NCBI GenBank assembly: GCA_027489335.1
Contig: JAIXZX010000013.1
Coordinates: forward strand, 124,001-188,000
DNA: 64,000 nt
Direction of reading: 5' to 3'
From: Caulobacteraceae bacterium
GTDB taxonomy: Bacteria; Pseudomonadota; Alphaproteobacteria; Caulobacterales; Caulobacteraceae
The position numbers were made by a program, and so were the translations under genes. The number at the start of each line of letters is the position of its first letter. Position 1 is the stretch's first letter. Of the stretch, positions 16,294 to 25,463 are shown in pieces. A model generated the notes under the pieces. The model was not told the DNA's origin. It worked only from the letters and a program-made list of their open reading frames with translations, and made no database searches.

Positions 16294-17028
16294 ATGCGCC
16301 TTCCCACCCTCGCCCTCCTCGCGCTCCTGCCGCTGGCCGCCTGCTCCACCGTGCAGGAGGCGGTCGCCGGGCCTGACCTGACGCCGGTCCGCTATCCCGC
16401 CGCCCTGGTGGGCCAGCAGCAGGAAGTGATCCTGGCCTCGGCCAACCAGCCGATGCCCACGCCGGCCTCGGCCAACTCCCTGTGGCGGACCGGCGCGCGG
16501 GCCTTCTTCCTGGATCAGCGGGCCAACCGGGTCGGCGACATCGTCACCGTCCAGATCGAGATCGACGACCGGGCCCAGACCTCCAACTCCACCAACAGCA
16601 ACCGCAGCGGGTCCATGTCCGCCGGCGTGCCCAACTTCCTGGGCCTGGAATCGAGCCTCGGCCGCATTCTGCCGGGCGGCTTCGACCCGGCGAACGCCAT
16701 CTCCACCAACTCGACCTCCAGCAACACCGGCTCCGGATCGGTCTCGCGCTCCGAGAAGATCAATCTGGTCATCGCCGCAGTGGTCACCGGCGTGCTGCCC
16801 AATGGCAACATGATGATCCAGGGCACCCAGGAGGTGCGCACCAACGGTGAGCTGCGTCAGCTGTCGGTGGCCGGAATCATCCGCCCGGAGGACATCACCT
16901 CGTCCAACACCATCCGCCATTCGCAGATCGCCGAGGCGCGCATCAGCTATGGCGGCCGCGGCGATATCAGCCGCGTGCAGCGGACCCCCGCCGGACAGGC
17001 GCTGGTGGAGACCTTCTCGCCCTTCTGA
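16294..17028 (+). CDS. flgH: Flagellar L-ring lipoprotein FlgH
   Basis: About 244 residues. The N-terminus is a lipoprotein signal (LALLALLPLAAC, lipobox LAAC, Cys at about residue 17). The conserved FlgH region is clear: SLWRTGARAFFLDQRANRVG, GDIVTVQIEIDDRAQTSN, and the C-terminal VTGVLPNGNMMIQGTQEVR with IIRPEDI. FlgH forms the outer-membrane L-ring bushing. I chose the ATG at 16294 because it begins the lipoprotein signal. It is the last clear flagellar gene in the operon. Confidence 0.96.
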   Translation: MRLPTLALLALLPLAACSTVQEAVAGPDLTPVRYPAALVGQQQEVILASANQPMPTPASANSLWRTGARAFFLDQRANRVGDIVTVQIEIDDRAQTSNSTNSNRSGSMSAGVPNFLGLESSLGRILPGGFDPANAISTNSTSSNTGSGSVSRSEKINLVIAAVVTGVLPNGNMMIQGTQEVRTNGELRQLSVAGIIRPEDITSSNTIRHSQIAEARISYGGRGDISRVQRTPAGQALVETFSPF

Positions 17029-17098
17029 CCGGCCGCGCGGCCCAGGCGGTGAACCGGGCGGGCGCAGCGACGTTATCCTCTGCGAAGGAGACGCGACC

Positions 17099-17578
17099 AT
17101 GCGCACCCGTTCGGCCCTGGGCCTCACCGCCGCCATCGTTCTCGTCGCCGCCTGCGCCCATCCCGCGCCAGAGGCGCCGGCGCCGATGAGCTGGAGCTTC
17201 AACCACACTCAGGACGAAGGGCTGAAGCTGGTCTATGGCCAGCCCCGGTCGGACAACGTGCTGGTCATGCTGAGCTGCCAGCCTCAGTCGGGCGAGGTGG
17301 AAGTGGCGGTGGCCACCTCCAAGGGGGATGCGGGCGCCGTGGGACTGGTCTCTCGCGAGGCCCGGCTTGATCTGACGAGCGCCGCTGCGCCGACGCCCAT
17401 CGAAGGCGTGGGCGTGATCATCGAGACCGCCGGAGTGGACAACCCCGCCCTTTATGGCTTCGCCCGGACGGGCGAGCTGTCGGTGCGCACCACCGGCCGG
17501 ACCGTGGCGGCCGGCGCGCGCGGCCCCGATCAGGCTCTGATCAGCGGCTTTTTCGCCCAGTGCGGTCAGCGCGTCTGA
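17099..17578 (+). CDS. Small lipoprotein of unknown function
   Basis: 159 residues with a lipoprotein signal ending in VAAC (Cys at about residue 20) and a good ribosome binding site (GAAGGAGAC). The mature part is beta-rich with two further cysteines, one in MLSCQPQSGEV and one near the C-terminus (FFAQCGQRV), which could form a disulfide. I do not recognise the family. It resembles the next gene in layout (central Cys after a hydrophobic strand, C-terminal Cys after F), which suggests diverged tandem paralogues. It lies 70 bases after flgH and might be read through from the flagellar operon. Confidence 0.6.
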   Translation: MRTRSALGLTAAIVLVAACAHPAPEAPAPMSWSFNHTQDEGLKLVYGQPRSDNVLVMLSCQPQSGEVEVAVATSKGDAGAVGLVSREARLDLTSAAAPTPIEGVGVIIETAGVDNPALYGFARTGELSVRTTGRTVAAGARGPDQALISGFFAQCGQRV

Positions 17579-17626
17579 ATACGATCAGGCTGGAGCCCTC
17601 CAGAAGGCGAAGCTAAGCTCGCCCCC

Positions 17627-18124
17627 ATGATGCATCCGGCCCTGCTGACCACCCTGCTGCTCTCGATCGCCGCCCCCGCCATCGCTCAGGAGGGCGCCTG
17701 GACCTATCGCGACGATCCGGAGCCTGTTGCGCTGAGCTATGTCCCGCCAGGACTGACCGATCCGTCTGTAATCTTCACCTGCGTCAAGGACAGCCGACAG
17801 CTGGTGGCGCGATTCCCTGTCGAGCAGCGGCTGGGGGTTGAGGCGGTCGATGGCCGCTGGGTGGATGATGTGGGTCGCCCCGCCCCCTGGCCGGTCAGCG
17901 TCACCATCGCGTCTGCAGAGTCCAGAACCACCATACCGGGCGTGGCCGACATCGATCCGCAAGGCGGCGGTTCAATCGTCTCGGTGGAGTTCGCCGACCG
18001 CGCGCCCGTGGCCGAAGCCTTCCGTCAGACTGGGGTAATCAGCCTCGCGGCCGTGGGCGGGGTGGTGACGCCGGCGCCCGCTCCGCGCAGGTCGGTGCAG
18101 AGCTTCCTGCGGTACTGCCGCTGA
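17627..18124 (+). CDS. Small exported protein of unknown function
   Basis: 165 residues with a short signal peptide (residues 1-18, ALLTTLLLSIAAPAIAQ). The body is beta-rich, with a cysteine in VIFTCVKDSRQL and a C-terminal cysteine in FLRYCR. I do not recognise a family. Its arrangement parallels the upstream lipoprotein, so both probably derive from one ancestor (inference from weak pattern similarity). It converges tail to tail with dxs with no spacer. The ribosome binding site is weak, so the exact start is uncertain; ATG ATG in tandem occurs at 17627. Confidence 0.55.
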   Translation: MMHPALLTTLLLSIAAPAIAQEGAWTYRDDPEPVALSYVPPGLTDPSVIFTCVKDSRQLVARFPVEQRLGVEAVDGRWVDDVGRPAPWPVSVTIASAESRTTIPGVADIDPQGGGSIVSVEFADRAPVAEAFRQTGVISLAAVGGVVTPAPAPRRSVQSFLRYCR

Positions 18125-20041
18125 TCAGGCGCGGCGGCCGGCGGCGGCGACGACATCGGCGCCAAGCGCCGAAAGGGCCGCACGGACGACACCCTCGGCG
18201 TCGAGGCCGGCCTGGGCGTACATCAGCTCGGGCTTGTCATGATCCTGGAAGATGTCGGGCAGGGTGAGGGTCCGCACCTTGAGGCCGCGGTCCAGGGCGC
18301 CGTGACGGGCCAGGGCCTCGAGCACGAAGGCGCCGAAGCCGCCCATGGCGCCTTCCTCGATCGTGATCAGGGCCTCGTGTTCCCGGGCCAGCCGCAGGAC
18401 CAGGTCGACATCCAGGGGCTTGGCGAACCGGGCGTCAGCCACCGTCGCCGACAGGCCCCGGGCGCCGAGCATCTCAGCGGCCTTGAGGCATTCCGGCAGG
18501 CGGGTCCCGAAGGACAGCAGCGCGACCGCCGTCCCCTCGCGGATAATCCGGCCCTTGCCGATCTCCAGGGGGCTGGCGATGTCCGGAATGGCGACGCCGG
18601 CGCCCTCGCCCCGCGGGTAGCGGAAGGCGCTTGGACGGTCATCGATCGCCGCGGCGGTGGCGACCATGTGGGCGAGTTCGGCCTCGTCGGCGGCGGCCAT
18701 CAGCACCATGCCTGGCAGGGCGCCCATGAAGCCGACATCGAAGGAACCGGCATGGGTCGGCCCATCGGCGCCCACCAGGCCCGCCCGGTCGATGGCGAAG
18801 CGCACCGGCAGTCCCTGGATGGCCACGTCGTGGACCACCTGGTCGTAGCCGCGTTGCAGGAAGGTGGAATAGATGGCCGCGAAGGGCTTCATCCCGTCGG
18901 CGGCGAGCCCAGCGGCGAAGGTCACCGCATGCTGCTCGGCGATGCCGACATCATAGGTGCGATCGGGAAAAGCCTGACCGAACAGGTCGAGGCCGGTGCC
19001 CGAGGGCATGGCCGCGGTGATGGCGCAGATGGTCGGATCGCGCTGGGCCTGCTTGATCAGCTCGGTGGCGAAGACCTTGGTGTAGCTGGGCGCCTTGGCC
19101 TGGGCCTTGGCCTGCTGGCCGGTGACCACGTCGAACTTGACCACGGCGTGGTGCTTGTCGGCGGCGCTTTCGGCCGGGGCGTAGCCCTTGCCCTTCTGCG
19201 TGACCACATGGACCAGCACCGGACGATCGACGATCTCCCGGGCGTTCCGGAGCACCGCCACCAGGGCCTCCATGTCGTGGCCGTCGATGGGGCCGACATA
19301 GTAGAAGCCCAGCTCTTCGAAGAGCGTGCCGCCGGTGACCATGCCGCGGGCGTATTCCTCGGCCTTGCGGGCGGCTTCCTGGATCGGCCGCGGGAAGGCC
19401 TTGGCCACCGACTTGCCGAGATTGCGCAGGGACTGATAGCCACCGCCGGACACCAGGCGGGCCATATAGGCGCTCATCCCGCCCACCGGCGGGGCGATGG
19501 ACATGTCGTTGTCGTTGAGGACGACCGTCAGCTGCTTGGTGGTCTCGGCCGCATTGTTCATGGCCTCATAGGCCATGCCGGCGCTCATGGAGCCGTCGCC
19601 GATGACGGCCACCACGCGATTGTCGCGGCCGGCCTGATCGCGGGCGGCGCAGAAGCCGAGCGCGGCCGAAATCGAGGTCGAGGCGTGGGCCGCGCCGAAG
19701 GGGTCGTATTCGCTCTCGGCGCGCTTGGTGAAGCCCGACAGCCCACCGCCCTGGCGCAGGGTGCGGATGCGGTCGCGGCGGCCGGTGAGAATCTTGTGCG
19801 GATAGGCCTGGTGGCCGACGTCCCAGATCAGGATGTCGCGGGGCGTCTCATAGACATGATGCAGGGCGACGGTGAGCTCCACCACACCAAGGCCAGCGCC
19901 GAGATGTCCGCCCGTCTGAGAGACGGCGTCGATCGTCTCGCTGCGGAGTTCGTCAGCCAGGGTCTGAAGCTGCGTGACCGTGAAGCCGCGCGTGTCGGCG
20001 GGCGCGGAAACCTGGTCAAGGAGAGGCGTTTTCGGCGGCAT
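18125..20041 (-). CDS. dxs: 1-deoxy-D-xylulose-5-phosphate synthase
   Basis: About 638 residues, the normal length. This thiamine-diphosphate enzyme condenses pyruvate and glyceraldehyde 3-phosphate, the first step of the MEP isoprenoid pathway. Visible marks are the N-terminal [33 protein letters not shown], the thiamine-diphosphate motif [17 protein letters not shown] with NDNDMSI, the catalytic glutamate region [16 protein letters not shown], and [19 protein letters not shown] chose the ATG (MPPKTPLL) rather than a TTG five codons earlier. It lies 27 bases after ispA, in an xseB-ispA-dxs operon common in proteobacteria. Confidence 0.98.
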   Translation of the reverse strand: MPPKTPLLDQVSAPADTRGFTVTQLQTLADELRSETIDAVSQTGGHLGAGLGVVELTVALHHVYETPRDILIWDVGHQAYPHKILTGRRDRIRTLRQGGGLSGFTKRAESEYDPFGAAHASTSISAALGFCAARDQAGRDNRVVAVIGDGSMSAGMAYEAMNNAAETTKQLTVVLNDNDMSIAPPVGGMSAYMARLVSGGGYQSLRNLGKSVAKAFPRPIQEAARKAEEYARGMVTGGTLFEELGFYYVGPIDGHDMEALVAVLRNAREIVDRPVLVHVVTQKGKGYAPAESAADKHHAVVKFDVVTGQQAKAQAKAPSYTKVFATELIKQAQRDPTICAITAAMPSGTGLDLFGQAFPDRTYDVGIAEQHAVTFAAGLAADGMKPFAAIYSTFLQRGYDQVVHDVAIQGLPVRFAIDRAGLVGADGPTHAGSFDVGFMGALPGMVLMAAADEAELAHMVATAAAIDDRPSAFRYPRGEGAGVAIPDIASPLEIGKGRIIREGTAVALLSFGTRLPECLKAAEMLGARGLSATVADARFAKPLDVDLVLRLAREHEALITIEEGAMGGFGAFVLEALARHGALDRGLKVRTLTLPDIFQDHDKPELMYAQAGLDAEGVVRAALSALGADVVAAAGRRA

Positions 20042-20068
20042 GAAGTGGGCAAACAACTGATGCTGCGG

Positions 20069-20953
20069 CTAGTTGCGGCGCTGTAACACGAAATCGACGC
20101 TCGCCCGCAGGAAATCAGCCGGCGGGCCGAAGGGGTCGAGGTGCGACTTGGTCTGTTCGATCAGCAGGTTCAGCCGCTCCCGCGCGGCCTGGGCGCCCAG
20201 CAGGGTGACGTAGTTGGCCTTACCCTTGGCGGCGTCCTTGCCCACGCGCTTGCCCATCAGGTCGGGATCGCCCTCGGCGTCCAGAAGATCGTCGACGATC
20301 TGATAGGCCAGCCCCAGATCCTGGGCGAAGGCCATCAGGGCCGGCCGGCGGGCGTCGCCGGACTGAGCCATGACCAGGGGCAGTTCGAAGGCGCAGGCGA
20401 TCAGCGCCCCGGTCTTCATCCGCTGCATCCGGGCCACCGCGCCCAGGTCGTCACGAACGCCCAGCAGGTCGATCATCTGCCCCCCGCACATACCCTTGGC
20501 GCCGGCGGCGGCTGACAGCCTCAGAACCATTTCTGAGCGCACGGTCGGGTCGGGATGGGTGTCAGGATGGGCGAGGATTTCGAAGGCCGAAGCCTGCAGG
20601 GCGTCGCCCGCCAGGATGGCGGTCGCCTCGTCATAGGCCTTGTGCACCGTGGGACGCCCGTGCCGCAGGTCGTCGTCGTCCATGCTCGGCAGATCATCGT
20701 GGATCAGGCTGTAGGCGTGGACACATTCCAGGGCGCAGGCGGCCCGCAGAAGCGGACGCTCCTCCACCTCGAACATGCGGCCGGTCTCGATGACGAAATA
20801 GGGTCGCATCCGCTTGCCGGGCCCAAGGGCCGCATAGCGCATGGCCTCGGTCAGCCGCGCCTCTGGGCCATCGGCCCTGGGCAGAAGTTCGTCGAGGGCG
20901 ACCGTGACCAGGTCTGCGGCCTCGGCCACGCGGCGCTCGACCTCGCCGGTCAT
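20069..20953 (-). CDS. ispA: Farnesyl/geranylgeranyl diphosphate synthase
   Basis: 294 residues. Trans-prenyl-diphosphate synthase that elongates DMAPP with IPP. It shows GPGKRMRP near the start, the first aspartate-rich motif [18 protein letters not shown] (about residues 85-102), GQMIDLLG, and the second aspartate motif YQIVDDLLD. The product chain length cannot be fixed from sequence alone; ispA is chosen from its place between xseB and dxs. Its start overlaps the xseB stop. Confidence 0.95.
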   Translation of the reverse strand: MTGEVERRVAEAADLVTVALDELLPRADGPEARLTEAMRYAALGPGKRMRPYFVIETGRMFEVEERPLLRAACALECVHAYSLIHDDLPSMDDDDLRHGRPTVHKAYDEATAILAGDALQASAFEILAHPDTHPDPTVRSEMVLRLSAAAGAKGMCGGQMIDLLGVRDDLGAVARMQRMKTGALIACAFELPLVMAQSGDARRPALMAFAQDLGLAYQIVDDLLDAEGDPDLMGKRVGKDAAKGKANYVTLLGAQAARERLNLLIEQTKSHLDPFGPPADFLRASVDFVLQRRN

Positions 20954-21195
20954 CAGCTGAACTCGGCCGGTTCGGTCCCCGGCGTCCCCTGGGCGCCGAC
21001 CACGATCTTCTCGACCCGCAGGCGGGCGGCCTCCAGCCGCGACTCGCAGTGGGCCTTGAGGCGCGCCCCGCGCTCATAGAGCTGAATGGAATCATCCAGG
21101 GCGGCCTGGCCGGACTCCAGCCGGGTCACAATGCCCTCCAGTTCGGCGAGCGCCTGTTCGAAGGTCAGGGCTTGAATGTCGTCGGTATCGGCCAT
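20953..21195 (-). CDS. xseB: Exodeoxyribonuclease VII small subunit
   Basis: 80 residues, the usual size. The pattern [40 protein letters not shown] is diagnostic for XseB, which binds the large subunit XseA to form the single-strand exonuclease. I chose the ATG giving MADTDDIQ; the frame extends 17 codons upstream without family similarity. xseA is not in the window. It heads the xseB-ispA-dxs operon. Confidence 0.95.
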   Translation of the reverse strand: MADTDDIQALTFEQALAELEGIVTRLESGQAALDDSIQLYERGARLKAHCESRLEAARLRVEKIVVGAQGTPGTEPAEFS

Positions 21196-21268
21196 TTCGC
21201 TCCTCGCGGGAGCCGCCAACCTAGAGACCGGGGACGGCCGCCGCAACGGGCCACCCGGCTAAGCAGCC

Positions 21269-21895
21269 TCAAGGCCGCTCAAAGCGCCGCATGGACCAGT
21301 ATTTGTAGCCCTGGCTCACGGCCACCCGCCATCCGCGTCGGCGCAGCGCCCGGCCAACCATGAAGTTGAAGAAGCCGTGGGCCAGCACCACCACATCCTG
21401 GCCGGCGCCGGCCGCCTCGATCAGGCGATCAGCGGCGGCTGCGGCCCGGTCCTCGGCCTGACGGCGAGTCTCCTCGCCCTCGTGGTGATTGAAGAACCAC
21501 CAGCAGACCCTGGCCAGGAATCCCCAGTAGGACGGTCGCAGCTTGATGAAGGCCGGCAGATTCGGGGGCGGCAGCGGAGCCTCCACGAACAGGGCCTCAC
21601 TGGCGAAGTTCCGCCCCCGGGTGAGGGCGATGGCGGTCTCGATCGACCTCTGGCGGGTAGAGGAAAAGACCACCCCGGCGCTGGCGACGAACTCGGTCAG
21701 GGTATCTGGGGGGGTCTGACCGGGCAGCAGACCCAGGACCTCGTACTGCGCCCAGAAGCGCCGGTAGCCTTCGGCGTTGAGCCAGACCCGGCGGCTGAGC
21801 GCCGGTTCTCCGTGACGGGCCAGGATGATGGCGCCGGGGCGCACAGGCCCCGAAGCGGCGGGAGCGGCAGAATCGACGGTCACAGAATCGGCCAT
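21269..21895 (-). CDS. Histidine phosphatase family protein
   Basis: 208 residues. The phosphohistidine motif LARHGEPALS near residue 28 and a second catalytic histidine in VVVLAHGFFNFMVG identify a histidine (phosphoglycerate-mutase-like) phosphatase domain, with SSTRQRSIETA supplying the conserved arginine. A Pro/Ala-rich N-terminus precedes it. No signal peptide is evident, so it is probably cytoplasmic. The substrate is unknown. It lies alone between xseB and the deacetylase gene, all on the same strand, with 40 to 74 base gaps. Confidence 0.8.
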   Translation of the reverse strand: MADSVTVDSAAPAASGPVRPGAIILARHGEPALSRRVWLNAEGYRRFWAQYEVLGLLPGQTPPDTLTEFVASAGVVFSSTRQRSIETAIALTRGRNFASEALFVEAPLPPPNLPAFIKLRPSYWGFLARVCWWFFNHHEGEETRRQAEDRAAAAADRLIEAAGAGQDVVVLAHGFFNFMVGRALRRRGWRVAVSQGYKYWSMRRFERP

Positions 21896-21935
21896 GTCAT
21901 CCCAGGGTTCGCGCCAGGCAGGCCAGGCGCACCCT

Positions 21936-22865
21936 TCACCCCCGTTGCAGGGCCAGGACGTGCGCTACCGCCGACCGGCCCAGAGCCTCAAGGTCGTATC
22001 CGCCCTCGAGCGCCGACACAACCCGGCCGCGCGAACTGGCCCGGGCCACAGCCACGATCTGCTCGGTGGCCCAGCCATAGTCCTCGGCGCCCAGCTGCTG
22101 CCCCCCGGGACCGCCGCCCAGGGGATCCAGCCGGTGAGCATCGAAACCCGCCGAAATCAGGATCAGGTCGGGGCGGAATTCGGCCACCCTGGTCATCAGG
22201 CCCGAGAAGGCCGCTCGCCAGCCATCGACGCCCCCGCCCGCGGGCGAAATGGCGTTGACGACATTGTCCGCCACCACCTCGTCGGGATGACCGGTGCCCG
22301 GCCACTGGGGCCATTGCTGGACCGAGGCGAACATGAGGCCGGGCCGGCCGGCGAGGGCCGCCTGGGTGCCATTGCCATGGTGGACATCGAAGTCCACCAC
22401 CGCCACCCGCTCAAGACCCGCCAGCTGGGCGACCCGGGCGCCGATGGCGATGTTGGAGAAGATGCAGAAGCCCATGGCCGCGCCGGGCTCCGCATGATGG
22501 CCGGGAGGACGCACGGCGCAGAAGGCGCGCTCGAACTGACCGGCAGCCACATCGCGCACCGCCGCAACCACCGCGCCCGCCGCACGCCGCGCCGCCAGCA
22601 GGGTGCCCGGCGACATCACCGTGTCTTCGTCCAACCGGATCAGGCCAGCCCGCGGCGCGGCGGCGAAGATGCGCTCCACATAGTCCGCGTCATGCACCAG
22701 CAGCAGGTCGGCCAGCTCAGCCTGGGGCGCGTCACGGGGCTCGAAGTCGAGGCTGTCCTGCGCCTCAAGGGCCTCGATGACCGCGGCCAGCCGTTCGGGG
22801 CGCTCCGGATGGGTGGCGCCGGGGCGGTGGTCGAGCATGTCCTCATGGGTGTAGAGGCCGATCAT
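21936..22865 (-). CDS. Histone-deacetylase-like amidohydrolase
   Basis: 309 residues. The arginase/deacetylase fold is clear: HPERPERLAAV near the start, RPPGHHAEP with the paired active-site histidines, the zinc-ligand motif VVDFDVHHGNGT, ISAGFDAHRLDP with another zinc ligand, and a terminal LEGGYDLEAL carrying the active-site tyrosine. Bacterial members deacetylate acetylpolyamines, acetoin-related or protein substrates; which applies here is unknown. It is divergent from a GNAT acetyltransferase with 33 bases between them, which may pair an acetylase with a deacetylase (speculative). Confidence 0.9.
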   Translation of the reverse strand: MIGLYTHEDMLDHRPGATHPERPERLAAVIEALEAQDSLDFEPRDAPQAELADLLLVHDADYVERIFAAAPRAGLIRLDEDTVMSPGTLLAARRAAGAVVAAVRDVAAGQFERAFCAVRPPGHHAEPGAAMGFCIFSNIAIGARVAQLAGLERVAVVDFDVHHGNGTQAALAGRPGLMFASVQQWPQWPGTGHPDEVVADNVVNAISPAGGGVDGWRAAFSGLMTRVAEFRPDLILISAGFDAHRLDPLGGGPGGQQLGAEDYGWATEQIVAVARASSRGRVVSALEGGYDLEALGRSAVAHVLALQRG

Positions 22866-22898
22866 GCCGCCATACTAACGGACCCCTGAGCCTTGGGA

Positions 22899-23417
22899 AT
22901 GCAAGACGTGATCATCCGCCGCGCCCATGCGGACGATATTCAGACCCTGGCGGAGGTGGGACGCGCCACCTTCACCGAAACCTTCGGCCACCTGTATCCG
23001 CCTGAAGACCTGACGACCTTCCTCAGCGCCGCCTATGGGACGGACTATCTGGGCGAGGCCCTGGCCGATCCGGCTCGCGCCCTGTGGCTCGTGGAACAGG
23101 AGGGACAAGCAGTGGGCCACGCCCTGGCCGGTCCCTGTGACCTGCCCCATCCCGAGGTCGGCCCAGACTCCAGGGAGATCAAGCGGCTCTACCTGCGCAA
23201 GTCAGTCCAGGGCGGGGGGCTTGGCGCGCGGCTTTTCGAGACCGTCCTGGCCTGGCTGGACCGTGACGGACCACAGGATCTGTGGCTTGGCGTGTGGTCG
23301 GACAACCATGGGGCGCAGCGGTTCTACCGCCGGTACGGGTTCCTGCCCGTCGGCGAGTATGGCTTCCCTGTAGGCGCCACCATCGACCGGGAGTTCATTT
23401 TTCGGCGCACAGGATAG
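22899..23417 (+). CDS. GNAT-family N-acetyltransferase
   Basis: About 172 residues. The acetyl-CoA-binding motif of GNAT enzymes is visible as IKRLYLRKSVQGGGLGARLFE followed by LWLGVWSDNHGAQRFYRRYG, a hallmark of RimI-like/small-molecule acetyltransferases. The C-terminus (DREFIFRR) is complete. The start is uncertain because there is no strong ribosome binding site: ATG 22899 was chosen over a TTG two codons earlier and a GTG three codons later. It is divergent from the deacetylase-like gene. Confidence 0.8.
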   Translation: MQDVIIRRAHADDIQTLAEVGRATFTETFGHLYPPEDLTTFLSAAYGTDYLGEALADPARALWLVEQEGQAVGHALAGPCDLPHPEVGPDSREIKRLYLRKSVQGGGLGARLFETVLAWLDRDGPQDLWLGVWSDNHGAQRFYRRYGFLPVGEYGFPVGATIDREFIFRRTG

Positions 23418-23586
23418 ATTTTCTACGCTTCCTGTCACATTTGCTCGCCACATGCCCCGAGCCGTGGCGTCAAACCGACCTCTTTGGTGGATTATTGCTG
23501 AGATTTAACGCCAGTCGCTTTGACGCGGGCCATCCGTTCGGGGCATTTAGGCGCCTGTCATTTCTGCGCGGAAGGACGTCGGTTGG

Positions 23587-24084
23587 ATGCTGAGAATTGG
23601 CTATGTTCGCCTGCGTGACGCTCGTTCGTCCGAGGATACCGCAGTCCTGAAACAACTGGGCTGCCACGTCGTGCGCGCCGAGGAGCCTGCGGCGCCCGGC
23701 GGCGACGAAACCGCCGTCCTCTATTCCATTCTCGATTTCATCGGCGAAGGCGACCAGCTGGTGGTCACGCGCCTGGACCAACTGGGACACTCCACACGCA
23801 ACGTGCTTCGCGTCATCGACCGGCTGGAGGCGCGCAACGCCAGCCTGTTCATCGTGGAGCCGGACCTGACCACGGACGGCGAGGGCGGCCGGGCCCTGAG
23901 GGCCGCGTTGAAGGCTGTGGCCGCGGTGGAGCCTGCCTGGGCGGGACGCAAGCGCCGCAGCGCGCCGGCGCCGGAAGACATTCGCGCGCTGCAGCAGGCC
24001 GGCGTCGGCCCTGTGGAGATCGCCCGCCGCCTGGGCGTCTCGCGCATGACCGTGTGGCGCAAGCTGCGGGCGATGGAAGCCTAG
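23587..24084 (+). CDS. Serine-resolvase-like protein lacking catalytic residues, with HTH
   Basis: 165 residues with the resolvase N-terminal fold and a C-terminal Hin-like helix-turn-helix (about 129-161, VEIARRLGVSRMTVWRKL). The usual catalytic serine position (after the YxR motif, here Y6-V7-R8) is Arg10, and the two conserved arginines of the DRLGR motif are Gln65 and His68 (TRLDQLGHS). Only Arg8 of the core set remains. So it is very likely unable to recombine DNA and may act as a DNA-binding protein. It is not flanked by transposon features. The gene is intact with normal codon use for this genome. Homologues in which the same residues are replaced would indicate a conserved non-recombinase role. 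Confidence 0.75.
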   Translation: MLRIGYVRLRDARSSEDTAVLKQLGCHVVRAEEPAAPGGDETAVLYSILDFIGEGDQLVVTRLDQLGHSTRNVLRVIDRLEARNASLFIVEPDLTTDGEGGRALRAALKAVAAVEPAWAGRKRRSAPAPEDIRALQQAGVGPVEIARRLGVSRMTVWRKLRAMEA

Positions 24085-24217
24085 GGCCCCGCCCGGAGCC
24101 GTCTGGTTGGCGCATCTGTCGTCTTTCACCGCCCCGGACGCTGGACATCGCGGCGTCGCCGCCCCATCCTCTGCAGTCAAACGTCTGTTCGTCCCGCTGT
24201 TTGGGAAGGCCTGCCCC

Positions 24218-25393
24218 ATGTTTCTGCAATTTTTCACCGAGCTGCGCCAAGCCAAGGTCCCGGTGTCCTTGAAAGAGTACCTCATGCTGATGGAGGGCCT
24301 CGACAAGATGGTCATCGATCGGTCGGTCGAGGACTTCTACTACCTGTCGCGGGCGGCCCTCGTGAAGGACGAGAAGAACATCGACCGGTTCGACCAGGTG
24401 TTCGGTCACGTCTTCAAAGGCCTGGAGAAGGTGGACGGGGTCGGCACGGCCGACATTCCCGCCGAGTGGCTGGAGAAGATCAGCGAGAAGTTCCTCACCG
24501 AAGAGGAGAAGGCGCAGATCGAGGCCATGGGCGGCTTCGACAAGCTCATGGAGGCGCTCGCCGAGCGCATAAAGGAGCAGAAGGAGCGCCACGAGGGCGG
24601 CAACAAGATGATCGGCACCGGGGGCACCTCGCCCTTCGGCGCCAACGGCTATCACCCTGAAGGCATCCGCATCGGCCAGGACAAGGGTCGCCACGGCAAG
24701 GCGATCAAGGTCTGGGACAAGCGCGAGTACAAGAACCTCGACGACTCCGTCGAGCTCGGCACCCGCAACATCAAGGTCGCCCTGCGCCGCCTGCGCAAAT
24801 GGGTCCGTGATGGCGCCACCGAGGAGCTGGACATGTCCGGCACCATCCGCGGCACGGCGGAAAAGGGCTATCTCGACATCCACATGCGGCCTGAGCGCCG
24901 CAACAAGGTGAGCGTGCTCATCTTCTTCGATGTCGGCGGCTCGATGGACGCCCACATCAAGATCTGTGAGGAGCTGTTCTCGGCGGCCCGCTCAGAGTTC
25001 AAGAACATGGAGTTCTACTACTTCCATAACTGTCTCTATGAGACCGTGTGGAAGGACAATCGTCGTCGCCATGCCGAGAAGCTCAACACCTTCGATGTGC
25101 TGCACAAATACTCCAGCGACTACAAGGTGATCTTCGTCGGCGACGCCACCATGAGCCCCTATGAGATCACCTATCCGGGGGGTTCGGTGGAGCACTGGAA
25201 CGAGGAAGCCGGCGCGGTGTGGATCGACCGGGTGGCGCAGATCTATGAGCACATGGTCTGGCTGAACCCGACCGCCGAGCGCCACTGGGCGCACACCCCC
25301 TCGGTCGAGGTGATGAAGCAGCTGGTGAATGATCGCATGTATCCCCTGACGCTCGAGGGCCTGGACAAGGCCATGCGCGAGCTGGCGCGGTAG
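24218..25393 (+). CDS. VWA-domain CoxE-like protein
   Basis: 391 residues, no signal peptide. It matches the CoxE-like VWA family (COG3825 type): an N-terminal helical part (FLQFFTELRQAKVPVSLKEY, with YYLSRAALVKDEKNIDRFD) and a C-terminal VWA domain with the MIDAS-like DVGGSMD (about 238-244) and FVGDATMSPYEI. The first MIDAS serine is glycine. Proteins of this family usually act with a MoxR AAA+ ATPase in metal-cofactor insertion or protein remodelling; no MoxR gene is adjacent here. I chose the ATG at 24218 since GGGAAGG lies 8 bases upstream. Confidence 0.85.
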   Translation: MFLQFFTELRQAKVPVSLKEYLMLMEGLDKMVIDRSVEDFYYLSRAALVKDEKNIDRFDQVFGHVFKGLEKVDGVGTADIPAEWLEKISEKFLTEEEKAQIEAMGGFDKLMEALAERIKEQKERHEGGNKMIGTGGTSPFGANGYHPEGIRIGQDKGRHGKAIKVWDKREYKNLDDSVELGTRNIKVALRRLRKWVRDGATEELDMSGTIRGTAEKGYLDIHMRPERRNKVSVLIFFDVGGSMDAHIKICEELFSAARSEFKNMEFYYFHNCLYETVWKDNRRRHAEKLNTFDVLHKYSSDYKVIFVGDATMSPYEITYPGGSVEHWNEEAGAVWIDRVAQIYEHMVWLNPTAERHWAHTPSVEVMKQLVNDRMYPLTLEGLDKAMRELAR

Positions 25394-25463
25394 GGGTTTG
25401 GGATTACCTGCGGCGCCGTCCGTCTCCGGCTGATAGGCTGGAGAACGGACGTTTGAGAATCGC

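Noticed and set aside
18239-20086. 615-codon open frame antisense to dxs
   Set aside because: The dxs frame carries all catalytic motifs. The opposite frame is a low-complexity, Gly/Arg/His-rich shadow with no motif.
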